35,912 bases of DNA from Pedobacter sp. (GTDB lineage Bacteria; Bacteroidota; Bacteroidia; Sphingobacteriales; Sphingobacteriaceae): assembly GCA_025351765.1 (NCBI GenBank), contig JANXVH010000074.1:1-35912 (forward strand). The letters run 5' to 3'. The translations under genes and the position numbers were made by a program. The notes beneath the pieces are model-generated. The model searched no databases, was not told where the DNA came from, and was given only the letters and a program-made list of their open reading frames with translations. Below are positions 8,185 to 16,413 of the stretch, piece by piece. Within the stretch, counting starts at the first letter, position 1. Every line of letters begins with the position of its first letter.

Positions 8185-8195
8185 ATTTTAAAAAA

Positions 8196-9206
8196 ATGGT
8201 AACTACCTTACTGGTTGTTGTAATTGTTCTCGCAATTGCTTTTGATTATATCAACGGCTTTCATGATGCTGCGAATTCAATTGCCACAATTGTTTCGACA
8301 AAAGTCCTCTCACCATTCCAGGCCGTAATTTGGGCCGCGCTTTTTAATTTTGCCGCTTACTTTTATTTTACTGACCATAAAGTCGCAAATACGATTGCTA
8401 AGACCGTAGTAGAAAACTACATTACGCTTGAGGTGATCTTATCTGGGTTAATTGCCGCAATTATGTGGAATTTATTTACCTGGTGGTTTGGTATCCCTTC
8501 CAGTTCGTCTCATACGCTGATTGGCGGCTTTGCAGGTGCAGGAATGGCCAAAGCAGCTTCTATGGGCGCAAATATAATGTCGGCCATTAACCTGGCTCCA
8601 ATCCTGAAAGTTGTAGCCTTTATTGTGCTTGCCCCGGTTATCGGTATGGCCATCTCTGTGATCATATCGATTATCATACTGCATATATCCAAGAATGCGA
8701 GACCATCTGTTGCCGAAAAATGGTTTAAACGTTTACAATTGGTCTCTTCTGCTGCATTGAGTTTTACCCACGGGGGTAACGATGCACAGAAAGTTATGGG
8801 TATCATTTATGTGGCTATGGTTGCTTCGAATGTTTTACACACGGGTGATGCGATGCCCGAATGGATCCCGATTTCCTGCTACGCGGCAATTGCATTGGGT
8901 ACCATGAGCGGCGGCTGGAAAATTGTGAAGACCATGGGTTCCAAGATTACCAAAGTAAACGCCTTTGAAGGTGTTGCTGCAGAATCTGCCGGTGCAGTTA
9001 CTTTGGGAATTACTGAGCACTTTGGAATTCCTGTTTCTACAACACATACCATTACCGGATCTATCGTAGGTGTAGGCTTGCTTAAAAGGGTATCTGCGGT
9101 AAGATGGGGTGTAACAGTAAGTCTTTTATGGGCATGGGTATTGACCATTCCTGTATCTGCTACACTGGCCTGTATCGTTTACGCAATTATTCATTTGTTC
9201 TTTTAG
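8196..9206 (+). CDS. Inorganic phosphate transporter, PiT family
   Basis: 336 residues, highly hydrophobic with roughly ten membrane segments. The duplicated PiT signature is seen as GFHDAANSIATIVSTK (from residue 21) and SFTHGGNDAQKVMG (from about residue 189). Related repeats GIPSSSSHTLIGG and GIPVSTTHTITGS lie in the two halves. It is a low-affinity phosphate symporter of the inner membrane. Its 3' end overlaps the convergent anti-sigma gene by 4 bp, the two stop codons interlocking. It forms an operon with the DUF47 gene. Confidence 0.93.
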   Translation: MVTTLLVVVIVLAIAFDYINGFHDAANSIATIVSTKVLSPFQAVIWAALFNFAAYFYFTDHKVANTIAKTVVENYITLEVILSGLIAAIMWNLFTWWFGIPSSSSHTLIGGFAGAGMAKAASMGANIMSAINLAPILKVVAFIVLAPVIGMAISVIISIIILHISKNARPSVAEKWFKRLQLVSSAALSFTHGGNDAQKVMGIIYVAMVASNVLHTGDAMPEWIPISCYAAIALGTMSGGWKIVKTMGSKITKVNAFEGVAAESAGAVTLGITEHFGIPVSTTHTITGSIVGVGLLKRVSAVRWGVTVSLLWAWVLTIPVSATLACIVYAIIHLFF

Positions 9207-10468
9207 AAATCAATCTTAAAAGTAATTTTAGCATTTAACGGCTTTGGTTGTATCCATCTAGGCCCTTCTTTTATTAATCGTATTGCTTCTTTATTGTATT
9301 TACCGATAATACCCGTTAGCACTTTAATATTTTGAGTGAGTCCTGCAGTGTCAATGGTAAAGCTCAGCTCAACCGATTTTCCAACCCGGGGTTCTCCTTT
9401 AAACTTATTATTGTTAGTTAAGTACATAAAATAATGATCCCAACCATCCAGAGGATGAGATTTTGAGGAAGACCCAAATTGTTCTACATTTCCTACTGGC
9501 ACATCCTGTACTTCTTTACCACTAACAATGTAGCTGGATCCGGCAGTATATTCTTTGTTTCTTTTCACATATCCCCGGACCACCACTTCATCAGGAAGGT
9601 CATTCTTGCTTTCGCGAAGCACTACATTTCGAACATCACCAGTAGCTGCAAAAATAGTAGTATCATAAGAAATATAACTGAAAACAAGATCCTTTCCAAC
9701 TAGGGAACTGTCTCTTTTGATCTCATACTCGCCGGATTTGTTGGTCGCAGTTAAAACTCTCAAAATACCATTTGCATCCTTCGCAGAAACATATACACCT
9801 ACCATCGGTTCTTTTGTAACAGAATCAATTACTGTCCCTCTTAAAAAAGCAGAAGTGTCAGTCATCCGGGATACCATTTTCGAAGCAGAAATTTTATTGA
9901 GCCGTTCATTAACTGGAGCAGAAAAGGCAATAGCAGAAGATGAAATATCGGCAGTCGCTTCAGTAGCCGTAACAACGGCACCTGGTGTAGACTCAGCCTG
10001 TATCTTTGCTTTTCTGACGCTTCTGTTTACGGCAAGATCCTGACTGCCGGCAACTATTGCAGAGTCAATTGGCGAAGCAACTGGAGCAGAGGCTTTTGGT
10101 GCCAATACCACTTCTACTTGCTTGTTTTTGACTTGTTGCTGCTGGTAATTGGCCTGCTTCATCCAAAACACAACCCCTGCGGCAATAAACATCACTGCAG
10201 CAGCAGACCCAATACTAAGTCGCTGCCAGGTAATAACCGATTGCTTTTTGGTATTTTGCTGCTGTGCTATCCTTTCCTGTAACTGACGTTGCAATATGGA
10301 TATGGATTCCAGCGAGCGTCGCGGAGAATTGCTAAGCCCTGCCAGTGCTTCTGCCACAAAAGGATCGTCTAGCGCTTGGCGCTCCACCCTGTTCATGGTT
10401 TTAGCATCAAGCTTACCATCAAGGTAATCTTCTAAAACCGCTATATCTAACCAATCGTTATTCACCAC
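9203..10468 (-). CDS. Anti-sigma-like membrane protein with CarboxypepD_reg, SusC-plug stub and TonB C-terminus
   Basis: 421 residues. The N-terminal cytosolic part (1-80, with EDYLDGKLDAKTMNRVERQA) resembles short anti-sigma domains. One membrane segment lies at about 84-102, and a low-complexity Gln/Ala/Ser linker follows. A carboxypeptidase-regulatory-like domain spans about 209-287 (RGTVIDSVTKEPMVGVYVS... LVFSYISYDT). Then comes a stub like the start of a SusC plug (EVVVRGYVKR to VPVGNVEQ, 294-330), and a TonB C-terminal-type domain from about 345 to the end. It overlaps the sigma factor gene by 11 bp, so it probably controls that sigma factor from the envelope. The stub is almost copied in the divergent vWA protein. 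Confidence 0.82.
   Translation of the reverse strand: MVNNDWLDIAVLEDYLDGKLDAKTMNRVERQALDDPFVAEALAGLSNSPRRSLESISILQRQLQERIAQQQNTKKQSVITWQRLSIGSAAAVMFIAAGVVFWMKQANYQQQQVKNKQVEVVLAPKASAPVASPIDSAIVAGSQDLAVNRSVRKAKIQAESTPGAVVTATEATADISSSAIAFSAPVNERLNKISASKMVSRMTDTSAFLRGTVIDSVTKEPMVGVYVSAKDANGILRVLTATNKSGEYEIKRDSSLVGKDLVFSYISYDTTIFAATGDVRNVVLRESKNDLPDEVVVRGYVKRNKEYTAGSSYIVSGKEVQDVPVGNVEQFGSSSKSHPLDGWDHYFMYLTNNNKFKGEPRVGKSVELSFTIDTAGLTQNIKVLTGIIGKYNKEAIRLIKEGPRWIQPKPLNAKITFKIDF
9479..9589 (-). repeat. SusC-plug-like stub, copy 1 of an inverted pair
   Basis: Encodes residues 294-330 of the anti-sigma protein. Compared with 11461-11571 on the other strand, hand alignment gives 87 of 111 identical bases and 29 of 37 identical residues, with 18 of the last 19 residues the same. 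The copies face opposite ways about 1.9 kb apart. Confidence 0.85.
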
Positions 10469-11036
10469 TGTTCTTTTCTATACAAATCTTCAAGTTCCTT
10501 TTCCCATTTTGGATGTAGCTCTTTACTTTGAGCATATCATACCCGGTCATGTCGGCCACCTCCTTGTAGCATTTTTCCTGCAAATAGAAGAGATCTACCG
10601 TAATCCTTTGCTCTTGAGGGAGATTTTCCATGCACTTCTCCATAACGGAAAGCTTATGCTCCTTTGTATCATCCATATCAAGATGCACAAAATTCGTGTT
10701 TTCCACAAAAGTTTCTTCTAAGGAGACCGTTTCATTCTTTGATTGCTTGCGAATGGCCATGAGGCAATGGTTACGGGTAAGTACATGCAACCAACTCTTA
10801 AAGTTCTGCACCTCGTGAACCTTTAGTTTTACAATCAGTTCTTCAAAAATCTGCATCACTGCATCCTTGCTCTGCTCCTCATTTTTCAGGTAATTGATGC
10901 ATACCCCAAAAACCAAGTGCATGTATTTATTGTACAGCTGACCCAATACATCCAGACCGCCACTTGATTTGTAGCTGCTGATCAGTTCTGCATCGTCCTT
11001 TTCCTGGATCCGGGAATTATTCTTAATAAATTTCAA
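10458..11036 (-). CDS. ECF-type RNA polymerase sigma factor
   Basis: 192 residues. Sigma region 2 is visible at about 28-70 (LGQLYNKYMHLVFGVC... NEEQSKDAVMQIFEEL), followed by NFKSWLHVLTRNHCL. Region 4 is at about 135-185 (LPQEQRITVDLFYLQEKCYKEVADMTG... VKSYIQNGKRNL), the pattern of extracytoplasmic-function sigma factors. The start is TTG at 11036; the frame closes 24 bases upstream without an ATG. It overlaps the anti-sigma gene by 11 bp. A possible -7 element TATACTTG (11066-11059, one mismatch) and a perfect TATATTTG (11127-11120) lie upstream on the minus strand. The likely regulon includes the divergent vWA gene, as inference. Confidence 0.87.
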   Translation of the reverse strand: MKFIKNNSRIQEKDDAELISSYKSSGGLDVLGQLYNKYMHLVFGVCINYLKNEEQSKDAVMQIFEELIVKLKVHEVQNFKSWLHVLTRNHCLMAIRKQSKNETVSLEETFVENTNFVHLDMDDTKEHKLSVMEKCMENLPQEQRITVDLFYLQEKCYKEVADMTGYDMLKVKSYIQNGKRNLKICIEKNSGE

Positions 11037-11119
11037 GCCTGCCTGAGGGATATTTGCTCAAGTATAAAAATATTTTCTGACACTATTATGGAAATTAAGC
11101 AAAGCCTACATCCTATTAG

Positions 11120-11127
11120 CAAATATA
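11120..11127 (-). promoter_or_regulatory. -7 promoter element toward the sigma factor
   Basis: Read on the minus strand the sequence is TATATTTG, a perfect TAnnTTTG, with TTG at 11152-11150 as possible -33 after 22 bp. It would start transcription near 11113, 77 nt before the TTG start. It sits only a few bases before the ATG of the divergent vWA gene, so expression from the two sides may interfere. Confidence 0.4.
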
Positions 11128-11133
11128 ACTCGC

Positions 11134-13041
11134 ATGAAAAATATAAACTCAATACTAATCCTCTTGCTGCTGATCAGCGGCTTCCAGGCATCAGCGCAGG
11201 AAAGAACCATCACAGGAACTGTCACCGATAAGAAATCAGGTTCGCCGATGGTTGGCACATATATATCTGTAGTAGAACAGGGTGCAGCACTAAAAGTTAA
11301 GGCCACTGTAGATGCAAAAGGGAATTACAGCATTAACGTTAACCCTTCTATTACAGCCTTGGTATTTTCTTATATCTCTTACAATACGGTAACTGTTAAG
11401 ATTGCCAAACAAAAGGTGATAAATGTGCAGATGGAAGAGACAATAAATGTTCCAAAAGATGAGTTGGTGGTAAGAGGATATGTGAAAAGGACACAGGAAA
11501 GTGGTAATGGAGCCAGCTACATCGTTAGCGGCAAAGAAGTACAGGATGTTCCAGTAGGACATGTAGAGCAAAGCGGAGAAAGCTATATGGCCACCAGCGA
11601 AAATAAATTTAAGAATGCACTGAACAACCCTTTGTCTACCTTCTCTATCGATGTGGATGCTGCTTCTTACAGTAACTTGAGAAGATTTATTAACAATGGC
11701 AACCTGCCGCCAGCCGATGCAGTGCGGATTGAGGAGATGGTTAACTATTTTGACTACGCGTATGAGCAGCCGAAGGGACAGGACCCAATTCATATCAGCA
11801 CTGAAATTGCTGACGCTCCATGGAATACAAACCACAAGCTGGTAAAGATCGGATTGCAGGGCAGGAAGGTGCCGACGGATAAGCTACCTGCATCCAATCT
11901 TGTATTCCTGATAGACGTATCAGGCTCCATGAATGATGCCAATAAGTTGCCATTGCTAACTTCCTCCTTAAAAATGCTGGTAGACCAGCTGAGGGAAAAT
12001 GACCATGTAGCCATTGTGGTATATGCCGGAAGTGCTGGCATGGTATTGCCATCAACCCCGGGTAATGAGCGGATAAAGATAAAAGAAGCGCTTAATGAAT
12101 TAAGGGCGGGCGGATCTACTGCTGGTGGAGAAGGCATTGAATTGGCTTACAAAATAGCAGGAGAACACTTTATAAGCGGTGGCAATAACAGGGTGATACT
12201 AGCTACGGATGGCGATTTCAATGTGGGCGCATCTAGTGATGGTGATATGGAAACCTTAATAGAACAGAAAAGAAAGAGCGGGATCTTTTTAACCGTATTG
12301 GGATATGGTATGGGTAACCTGAAGGATAGCAAAATGGAAAAACTAGCCGATAAAGGAAACGGGAACTATGCTTACATAGACAACATTAGCGAGGCAAGAA
12401 AAGTATTAATTAACGAATTCGGTGGCACACTTTTTACTATTGCAAAAGACGTTAAGCTACAGGTTGAATTTAACCCCGCTAGAGTACAATCTTATCGATT
12501 GATTGGCTATGAGAATAGGATGTTAAAGGCGCGCGACTTCAACGATGACCAAAAAGACGCTGGTGAACTAGGTGCCGGGCATACCGTAACCGCTTTGTAC
12601 GAGGTCATTCCCGTGGGTGTGAAAAGCAATTTCGCCAGCAGCGTAGATGAACTCAAATACCAGCAACAACAAGACAGACCTGCGCTACTTAAAGGCAACG
12701 GACAGGAATTGATGACCGTAAAAGTAAGGTACAAACAGCCCGATGGAAATGTGAGCAAGCTAATTACACAACCCGTACTGGACAATAAAATAGCATTTGA
12801 CAAGACCTCCGGCAACTTCAGGTTCAGTGCCGCTGTAGTGGAATTCGGAATGCTATTGAAACAATCCGATTACCGACAGAATGCGAGCTATGAGCACCTG
12901 ATAAGTGTTGCAGAAAAAGCGAAAGATGAAGATAAAGAGGGATACCGTGCTGAATTCATCAAATTAGCAAAGTCTGCAAGATTATTGGCCAAAGATTTGC
13001 TTACTATTAGGCAAACGAATAAACTGAATGAGAAGAATTAG
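11134..13041 (+). CDS. YfbK-like von Willebrand factor A protein with CarboxypepD_reg and SusC-plug stub
   Basis: 635 residues. Signal peptide 1-21 (cleavage near SAQ/ERT). A carboxypeptidase-regulatory-like domain spans about 24-100 (ITGTVTDKKSGSPMVGTYIS... LVFSYISY), followed by a SusC-plug-like stub 110-146 (ELVVRGYVKR to VPVGHVEQ). A YfbK N-terminal segment with NPLSTFSIDVDAASYSNLRR leads to a vWA domain with an intact metal-ion MIDAS motif DVSGS (261-265), and then a YfbK-type C-terminal domain. It is exported, probably periplasmic or surface-attached. The shared stub ties it to the divergent anti-sigma protein. It overlaps the DUF4197 gene by 14 bp. Function is unknown. Confidence 0.85.
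   Translation: MKNINSILILLLLISGFQASAQERTITGTVTDKKSGSPMVGTYISVVEQGAALKVKATVDAKGNYSINVNPSITALVFSYISYNTVTVKIAKQKVINVQMEETINVPKDELVVRGYVKRTQESGNGASYIVSGKEVQDVPVGHVEQSGESYMATSENKFKNALNNPLSTFSIDVDAASYSNLRRFINNGNLPPADAVRIEEMVNYFDYAYEQPKGQDPIHISTEIADAPWNTNHKLVKIGLQGRKVPTDKLPASNLVFLIDVSGSMNDANKLPLLTSSLKMLVDQLRENDHVAIVVYAGSAGMVLPSTPGNERIKIKEALNELRAGGSTAGGEGIELAYKIAGEHFISGGNNRVILATDGDFNVGASSDGDMETLIEQKRKSGIFLTVLGYGMGNLKDSKMEKLADKGNGNYAYIDNISEARKVLINEFGGTLFTIAKDVKLQVEFNPARVQSYRLIGYENRMLKARDFNDDQKDAGELGAGHTVTALYEVIPVGVKSNFASSVDELKYQQQQDRPALLKGNGQELMTVKVRYKQPDGNVSKLITQPVLDNKIAFDKTSGNFRFSAAVVEFGMLLKQSDYRQNASYEHLISVAEKAKDEDKEGYRAEFIKLAKSARLLAKDLLTIRQTNKLNEKN
11461..11571 (+). repeat. SusC-plug-like stub, copy 2 of an inverted pair
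   Basis: Encodes residues 110-146 of the vWA protein and matches 9479-9589 on the minus strand. The longest identical peptide is SGKEVQDVPVG within SYIVSGKEVQDVPVG. Full-length SusC-family receptors carry a related sequence at the start of their plug (VVxGYGxQ... VSGxDL), but here the plug and barrel are missing. Confidence 0.85.
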
Positions 13042-13765
13042 CTTTTTTTTAGCCATTATCCTATTATCTACCCTAAACAGTTGTGATATACAAAGCCAGG
13101 CACAAATAGGGAATATATTGAAACAGCTTCCAATTGGTAACCCTACTACTTCAGAAATAGGACTAGGATTGAAGCAAGCATTGGAGATCGGCACCACAAA
13201 TGGCGCCGATCAACTTTCTGCAAAAGATGGTTTTTTAGGCAATTTGGCGGTAAAGATCCTTTTTCCGCCAGAAGCACAGAAAGTAGAAAAAACGTTGAGG
13301 AGCATTGGACTTTCTTCATTGGCTGATAATGTGATCCTGACGATTAACCGCGCGGCAGAGGATGCTGCTAAAGAGGCAAAACCCATATTTATATCTGCTA
13401 TTAAACAAATGACCATCGCCGATGCAACCAATATCCTGCTTGGAAATAAAGATGCTGCAACTACTTACTTTAAAAGGGTAACCACTTTGCAATTGATGGA
13501 AAAATTTCGCCCGGTGATTGCAAACAGCCTGGGTAAGGTAGGTGCTACCAAATATTGGGGTGATGCTGCTAATGCTTACAACAGGATTCCCTTGGTTAAT
13601 CCGATTTCTACTGATCTATCCGCATATGTTGCACAAAAAGCAATAGACGGCATGTTTTTGCAGGTTGCACAGGAAGAGTTAAAAATTAGGGACAACATTG
13701 GAGCCAGAAGTTCTGTACTGCTCCAAAAAGTGTTCGGATACGCAGATAAGTATAAAGCGAAATAA
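13028..13765 (+). CDS. DUF4197 family lipoprotein
   Basis: 245 residues. The N-terminus is a lipoprotein signal with a lipobox-like LNSC (Cys at residue 19). The rest is helix-rich and fits DUF4197: GLKQALEIGTTNGADQLSAKDGFLGN, then ILFPPEAQKVEKTLRSIG, then AAEDAAKEAKPIFISAIKQMTIADATNILLG, then the ending SVLLQKVFGYADKYK. Family function is unknown. It starts 14 bp inside the vWA gene and is probably in the same operon, though DUF4197 proteins also occur elsewhere without vWA partners. Confidence 0.87.
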   Translation: MRRISFFLAIILLSTLNSCDIQSQAQIGNILKQLPIGNPTTSEIGLGLKQALEIGTTNGADQLSAKDGFLGNLAVKILFPPEAQKVEKTLRSIGLSSLADNVILTINRAAEDAAKEAKPIFISAIKQMTIADATNILLGNKDAATTYFKRVTTLQLMEKFRPVIANSLGKVGATKYWGDAANAYNRIPLVNPISTDLSAYVAQKAIDGMFLQVAQEELKIRDNIGARSSVLLQKVFGYADKYKAK

Positions 13766-13806
13766 AAAGGTTACTTTTATAGCATAAAACTAACAATAAA
13801 AGTACA

Positions 13807-15051
13807 TTGGATTTTAAAGATTTTAATTTTAACCCCGACCTTTACGAGGGGTTACTGGCAATGGGATTTCGCAATGCCACACCCATACAACAACAAGCTA
13901 TCCCACTTATTCTCAACAAACAAGATTTGATTGCCTGCGCACAAACAGGAACAGGGAAAACGGGAGCCTATCTTTTGCCGATCATGAACATGATCAGTGA
14001 GACTCCGGAAAGACATAACAATACCCTGATATTGGCGCCTACAAGAGAGCTTGCCCAGCAGATTGACCTGCAGGTAGAAGCGTTATCTTATTTTACCAAC
14101 ATCAGCTCTTTAACTGTTTACGGCGGCGGTGATGGTATTGCTTATGAGCAACAAAAACGCTCAATGCGCGATGGTGTGGACATTATTATTGCCACCCCTG
14201 GCCGATTGATCTCGCACCTTTCTTCAGGATTACTGAAACTGGATCAGCTGAAACATCTGGTTCTTGATGAGGCCGATAGAATGCTGGATATGGGTTTCTA
14301 CGATGACATCATGAAAATTGTGGGGTATTTACCAAAGGTTCGCCAAACAGTATTGTTTTCTGCAACCATGCCTCCTAAAATCAGAAAGCTGGCTTCAACA
14401 TTATTGAAAAATCCTGAACAGATTAATATAGCATTGTCTAAACCCGCAGAAGGAATTAACCAGCAGATTTATATGGCGCATGATGACCAGAAAGTGCCGT
14501 TGCTTACGCAGATTCTTAAATCAGGCGATTATAAGAGTATCATTGTTTTTGCCTCAACTAAAGAAAAGGTTAAAAACCTGGGCAAGGTATTTAGAAATCT
14601 GGGCTTAAAAGCCGAGGCCTTCCACTCTGACCTGACCCAAAAGGAACGTGAAGCTGCGCTGCTGAAATTCAAGAACAAGGCACTGCCTATCCTGATAGGC
14701 ACGGATGTATTGAGCAGAGGGATTGATGTAGAGGGAATTGACCTGGTAGTAAACTATGACGTGCCCCATGATGCAGAAGATTACGTACACCGTATAGGCA
14801 GAACGGCAAGGGCTTCTACAAAAGGGACAGCCATTACCCTGGTAAATCAAAAGGACAAAAGAAAACTGGAGAGCATTGAAAAGCTGATTGAAAAGAAAAT
14901 AGATCGCATACCTATGCCAGAAAATTTAGGAAATGCGCCTGCAGAAACAGCTACAATTACTTCTAGCAGGCCAACACCTACTGGTGTGGCTAAGAAAAAA
15001 TTCTGGAATAAAAAACCTAAAACCGCCGGAGCTACTCCTAAGACAGAATAA
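13807..15051 (+). CDS. DEAD-box RNA helicase (RhlE-like)
   Basis: 414 residues. Motifs in order: Q motif (GFRNATPIQQQAIP), Walker A AQTGTGKT at 45-52, PTRELAQQ, TPGRL, DEAD at 154-157, SAT, and HRIGRTARA. The C-terminal tail is short, basic and Lys-rich, as in RhlE-type helicases. The start is TTG: the frame is closed by TAG at 13780-13782 with no ATG between. The next ATG (13861) would remove the conserved FKDFNF aromatic residue region before the Q motif. ATP-dependent RNA unwinding, for example in ribosome assembly or mRNA turnover, is the known family role. Confidence 0.93.
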   Translation: MDFKDFNFNPDLYEGLLAMGFRNATPIQQQAIPLILNKQDLIACAQTGTGKTGAYLLPIMNMISETPERHNNTLILAPTRELAQQIDLQVEALSYFTNISSLTVYGGGDGIAYEQQKRSMRDGVDIIIATPGRLISHLSSGLLKLDQLKHLVLDEADRMLDMGFYDDIMKIVGYLPKVRQTVLFSATMPPKIRKLASTLLKNPEQINIALSKPAEGINQQIYMAHDDQKVPLLTQILKSGDYKSIIVFASTKEKVKNLGKVFRNLGLKAEAFHSDLTQKEREAALLKFKNKALPILIGTDVLSRGIDVEGIDLVVNYDVPHDAEDYVHRIGRTARASTKGTAITLVNQKDKRKLESIEKLIEKKIDRIPMPENLGNAPAETATITSSRPTPTGVAKKKFWNKKPKTAGATPKTE

Positions 15052-15072
15052 ATATTCTGTATATTTACTTTA

Positions 15073-16353
15073 ATGCAAAATTTGCCTCCATTAGCTGAAC
15101 GGATGCGTCCACAAAGTCTGAATGAGTATGTTGGGCAGAAACATATTGTTGGTCCGGATGCAGTACTGCGGAAAGCTATTCAAAGCGGGCAGCTTCCTTC
15201 CATGATATTCTGGGGTCCGCCGGGTGTAGGCAAGACCACGCTTGCCTATATTATTTCGCAGACGCTGGATCGCCCATTCTTTAATTTAAGCGCCATCAAC
15301 TCCGGGGTTAAAGATATCCGTGAAGTGATTGAAAAAGCGGCACAATTAAAGGACAGTTTCTTAGGATTACCCATTCTTTTTATAGATGAGATACACCGTT
15401 TTAGTAAATCCCAGCAGGACAGTTTACTGGGTGCTGTAGAACGCGGACTGTTAACATTGATAGGAGCTACTACTGAAAACCCCTCTTTTGAGGTAATTTC
15501 GGCTTTGCTTTCGCGCTCGCAGGTGTACATTCTAAAATCGCTGAGCGAAGATGAACTCGCCGGTTTGTTACAAACTGCCATTAAAGAAGATGTGATACTG
15601 AAGGAAAAGCAGATCACGCTTAAAGAGCATGAGGCCCTGATTCGTTTATCTGGTGGAGACGCACGCAAGCTATTGAATGTATTGGAAATTGCAATAAACG
15701 GTATTGGTGGCGATGAGGTGGTGCTAACCAATGAAAATGTATTGGTACATGCCCAGCAAAACCTGGCCATGTACGACAAAGCTGGAGAACAACATTATGA
15801 TATTATTTCGGCATTTATAAAATCTATTCGCGGCAGCGATCCAAATGCCGCAGTATATTGGCTGGCGCGTATGATTGCAGGCGGTGAAGATCCCCTTTTT
15901 ATCGCAAGGAGACTGGTCATTCTTTCGTCTGAAGACATCGGAAATGCAAACCCAAATGCGTTATTGATGGCTAACAACTGCTTTTCGGCAGTAAATGTGA
16001 TCGGCTTTCCGGAAGCCCGTATAATTCTTTCGCAATGCGTAACTTACTTGGCCAGCTCTGTTAAAAGTAATGCGGCTTATGAGGCTATTAATGCTGCGCA
16101 GGCATTGGTGGCAAAAACGGGCGACCTACCTGTACCCTTACACATTAGGAACGCGCCCACCAAATTGATGAAGAACATTGGATATGGAAAAGATTATCAA
16201 TACAGCCACGGCTATGAAGGCAACTTTTCTGCGCAAGAGTATTTACCGGATGAGCTGAGTGGCACAAAACTATATGACCCCGGAAAGAACCCTGCGGAGG
16301 ATAAGTTGAGGGAAAAGTTAAGAACAAACTGGAAAGAGAAATACAATTACTGA
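15073..16353 (+). CDS. rarA: Replication-associated recombination protein A (MgsA/RarA)
   Basis: 426 residues. AAA+ ATPase with Walker A GPPGVGKT (48-55), Walker B LFIDEIHRF (Asp105-Glu106) and sensor 1 ATTENPSFE, followed by the MgsA C-terminal tetramerisation domain (AVYWLARMIAGGEDPLFIARR, later GYEGNFSAQEYLPDEL). RarA acts at stalled replication forks and interacts with SSB. It starts 22 bp after the helicase stop. Length and motifs are complete. Confidence 0.95.
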   Translation: MQNLPPLAERMRPQSLNEYVGQKHIVGPDAVLRKAIQSGQLPSMIFWGPPGVGKTTLAYIISQTLDRPFFNLSAINSGVKDIREVIEKAAQLKDSFLGLPILFIDEIHRFSKSQQDSLLGAVERGLLTLIGATTENPSFEVISALLSRSQVYILKSLSEDELAGLLQTAIKEDVILKEKQITLKEHEALIRLSGGDARKLLNVLEIAINGIGGDEVVLTNENVLVHAQQNLAMYDKAGEQHYDIISAFIKSIRGSDPNAAVYWLARMIAGGEDPLFIARRLVILSSEDIGNANPNALLMANNCFSAVNVIGFPEARIILSQCVTYLASSVKSNAAYEAINAAQALVAKTGDLPVPLHIRNAPTKLMKNIGYGKDYQYSHGYEGNFSAQEYLPDELSGTKLYDPGKNPAEDKLREKLRTNWKEKYNY

Positions 16354-16413
16354 TGCAACAATGCAGGCAGAAGTAAATCATATTTATATATTGAAGAATA
16401 ACTACTAAACTAT

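Noticed and set aside
11290..11835. Long reading frame (181 codons) opposite the vWA gene
   Set aside because: It is antisense to a gene with clear domains and shows no recognisable protein features.
15246..15779. 177-codon reading frame opposite rarA
   Set aside because: Composition is Ser/Cys-rich as in a shadow of the coding strand; rarA is well supported.
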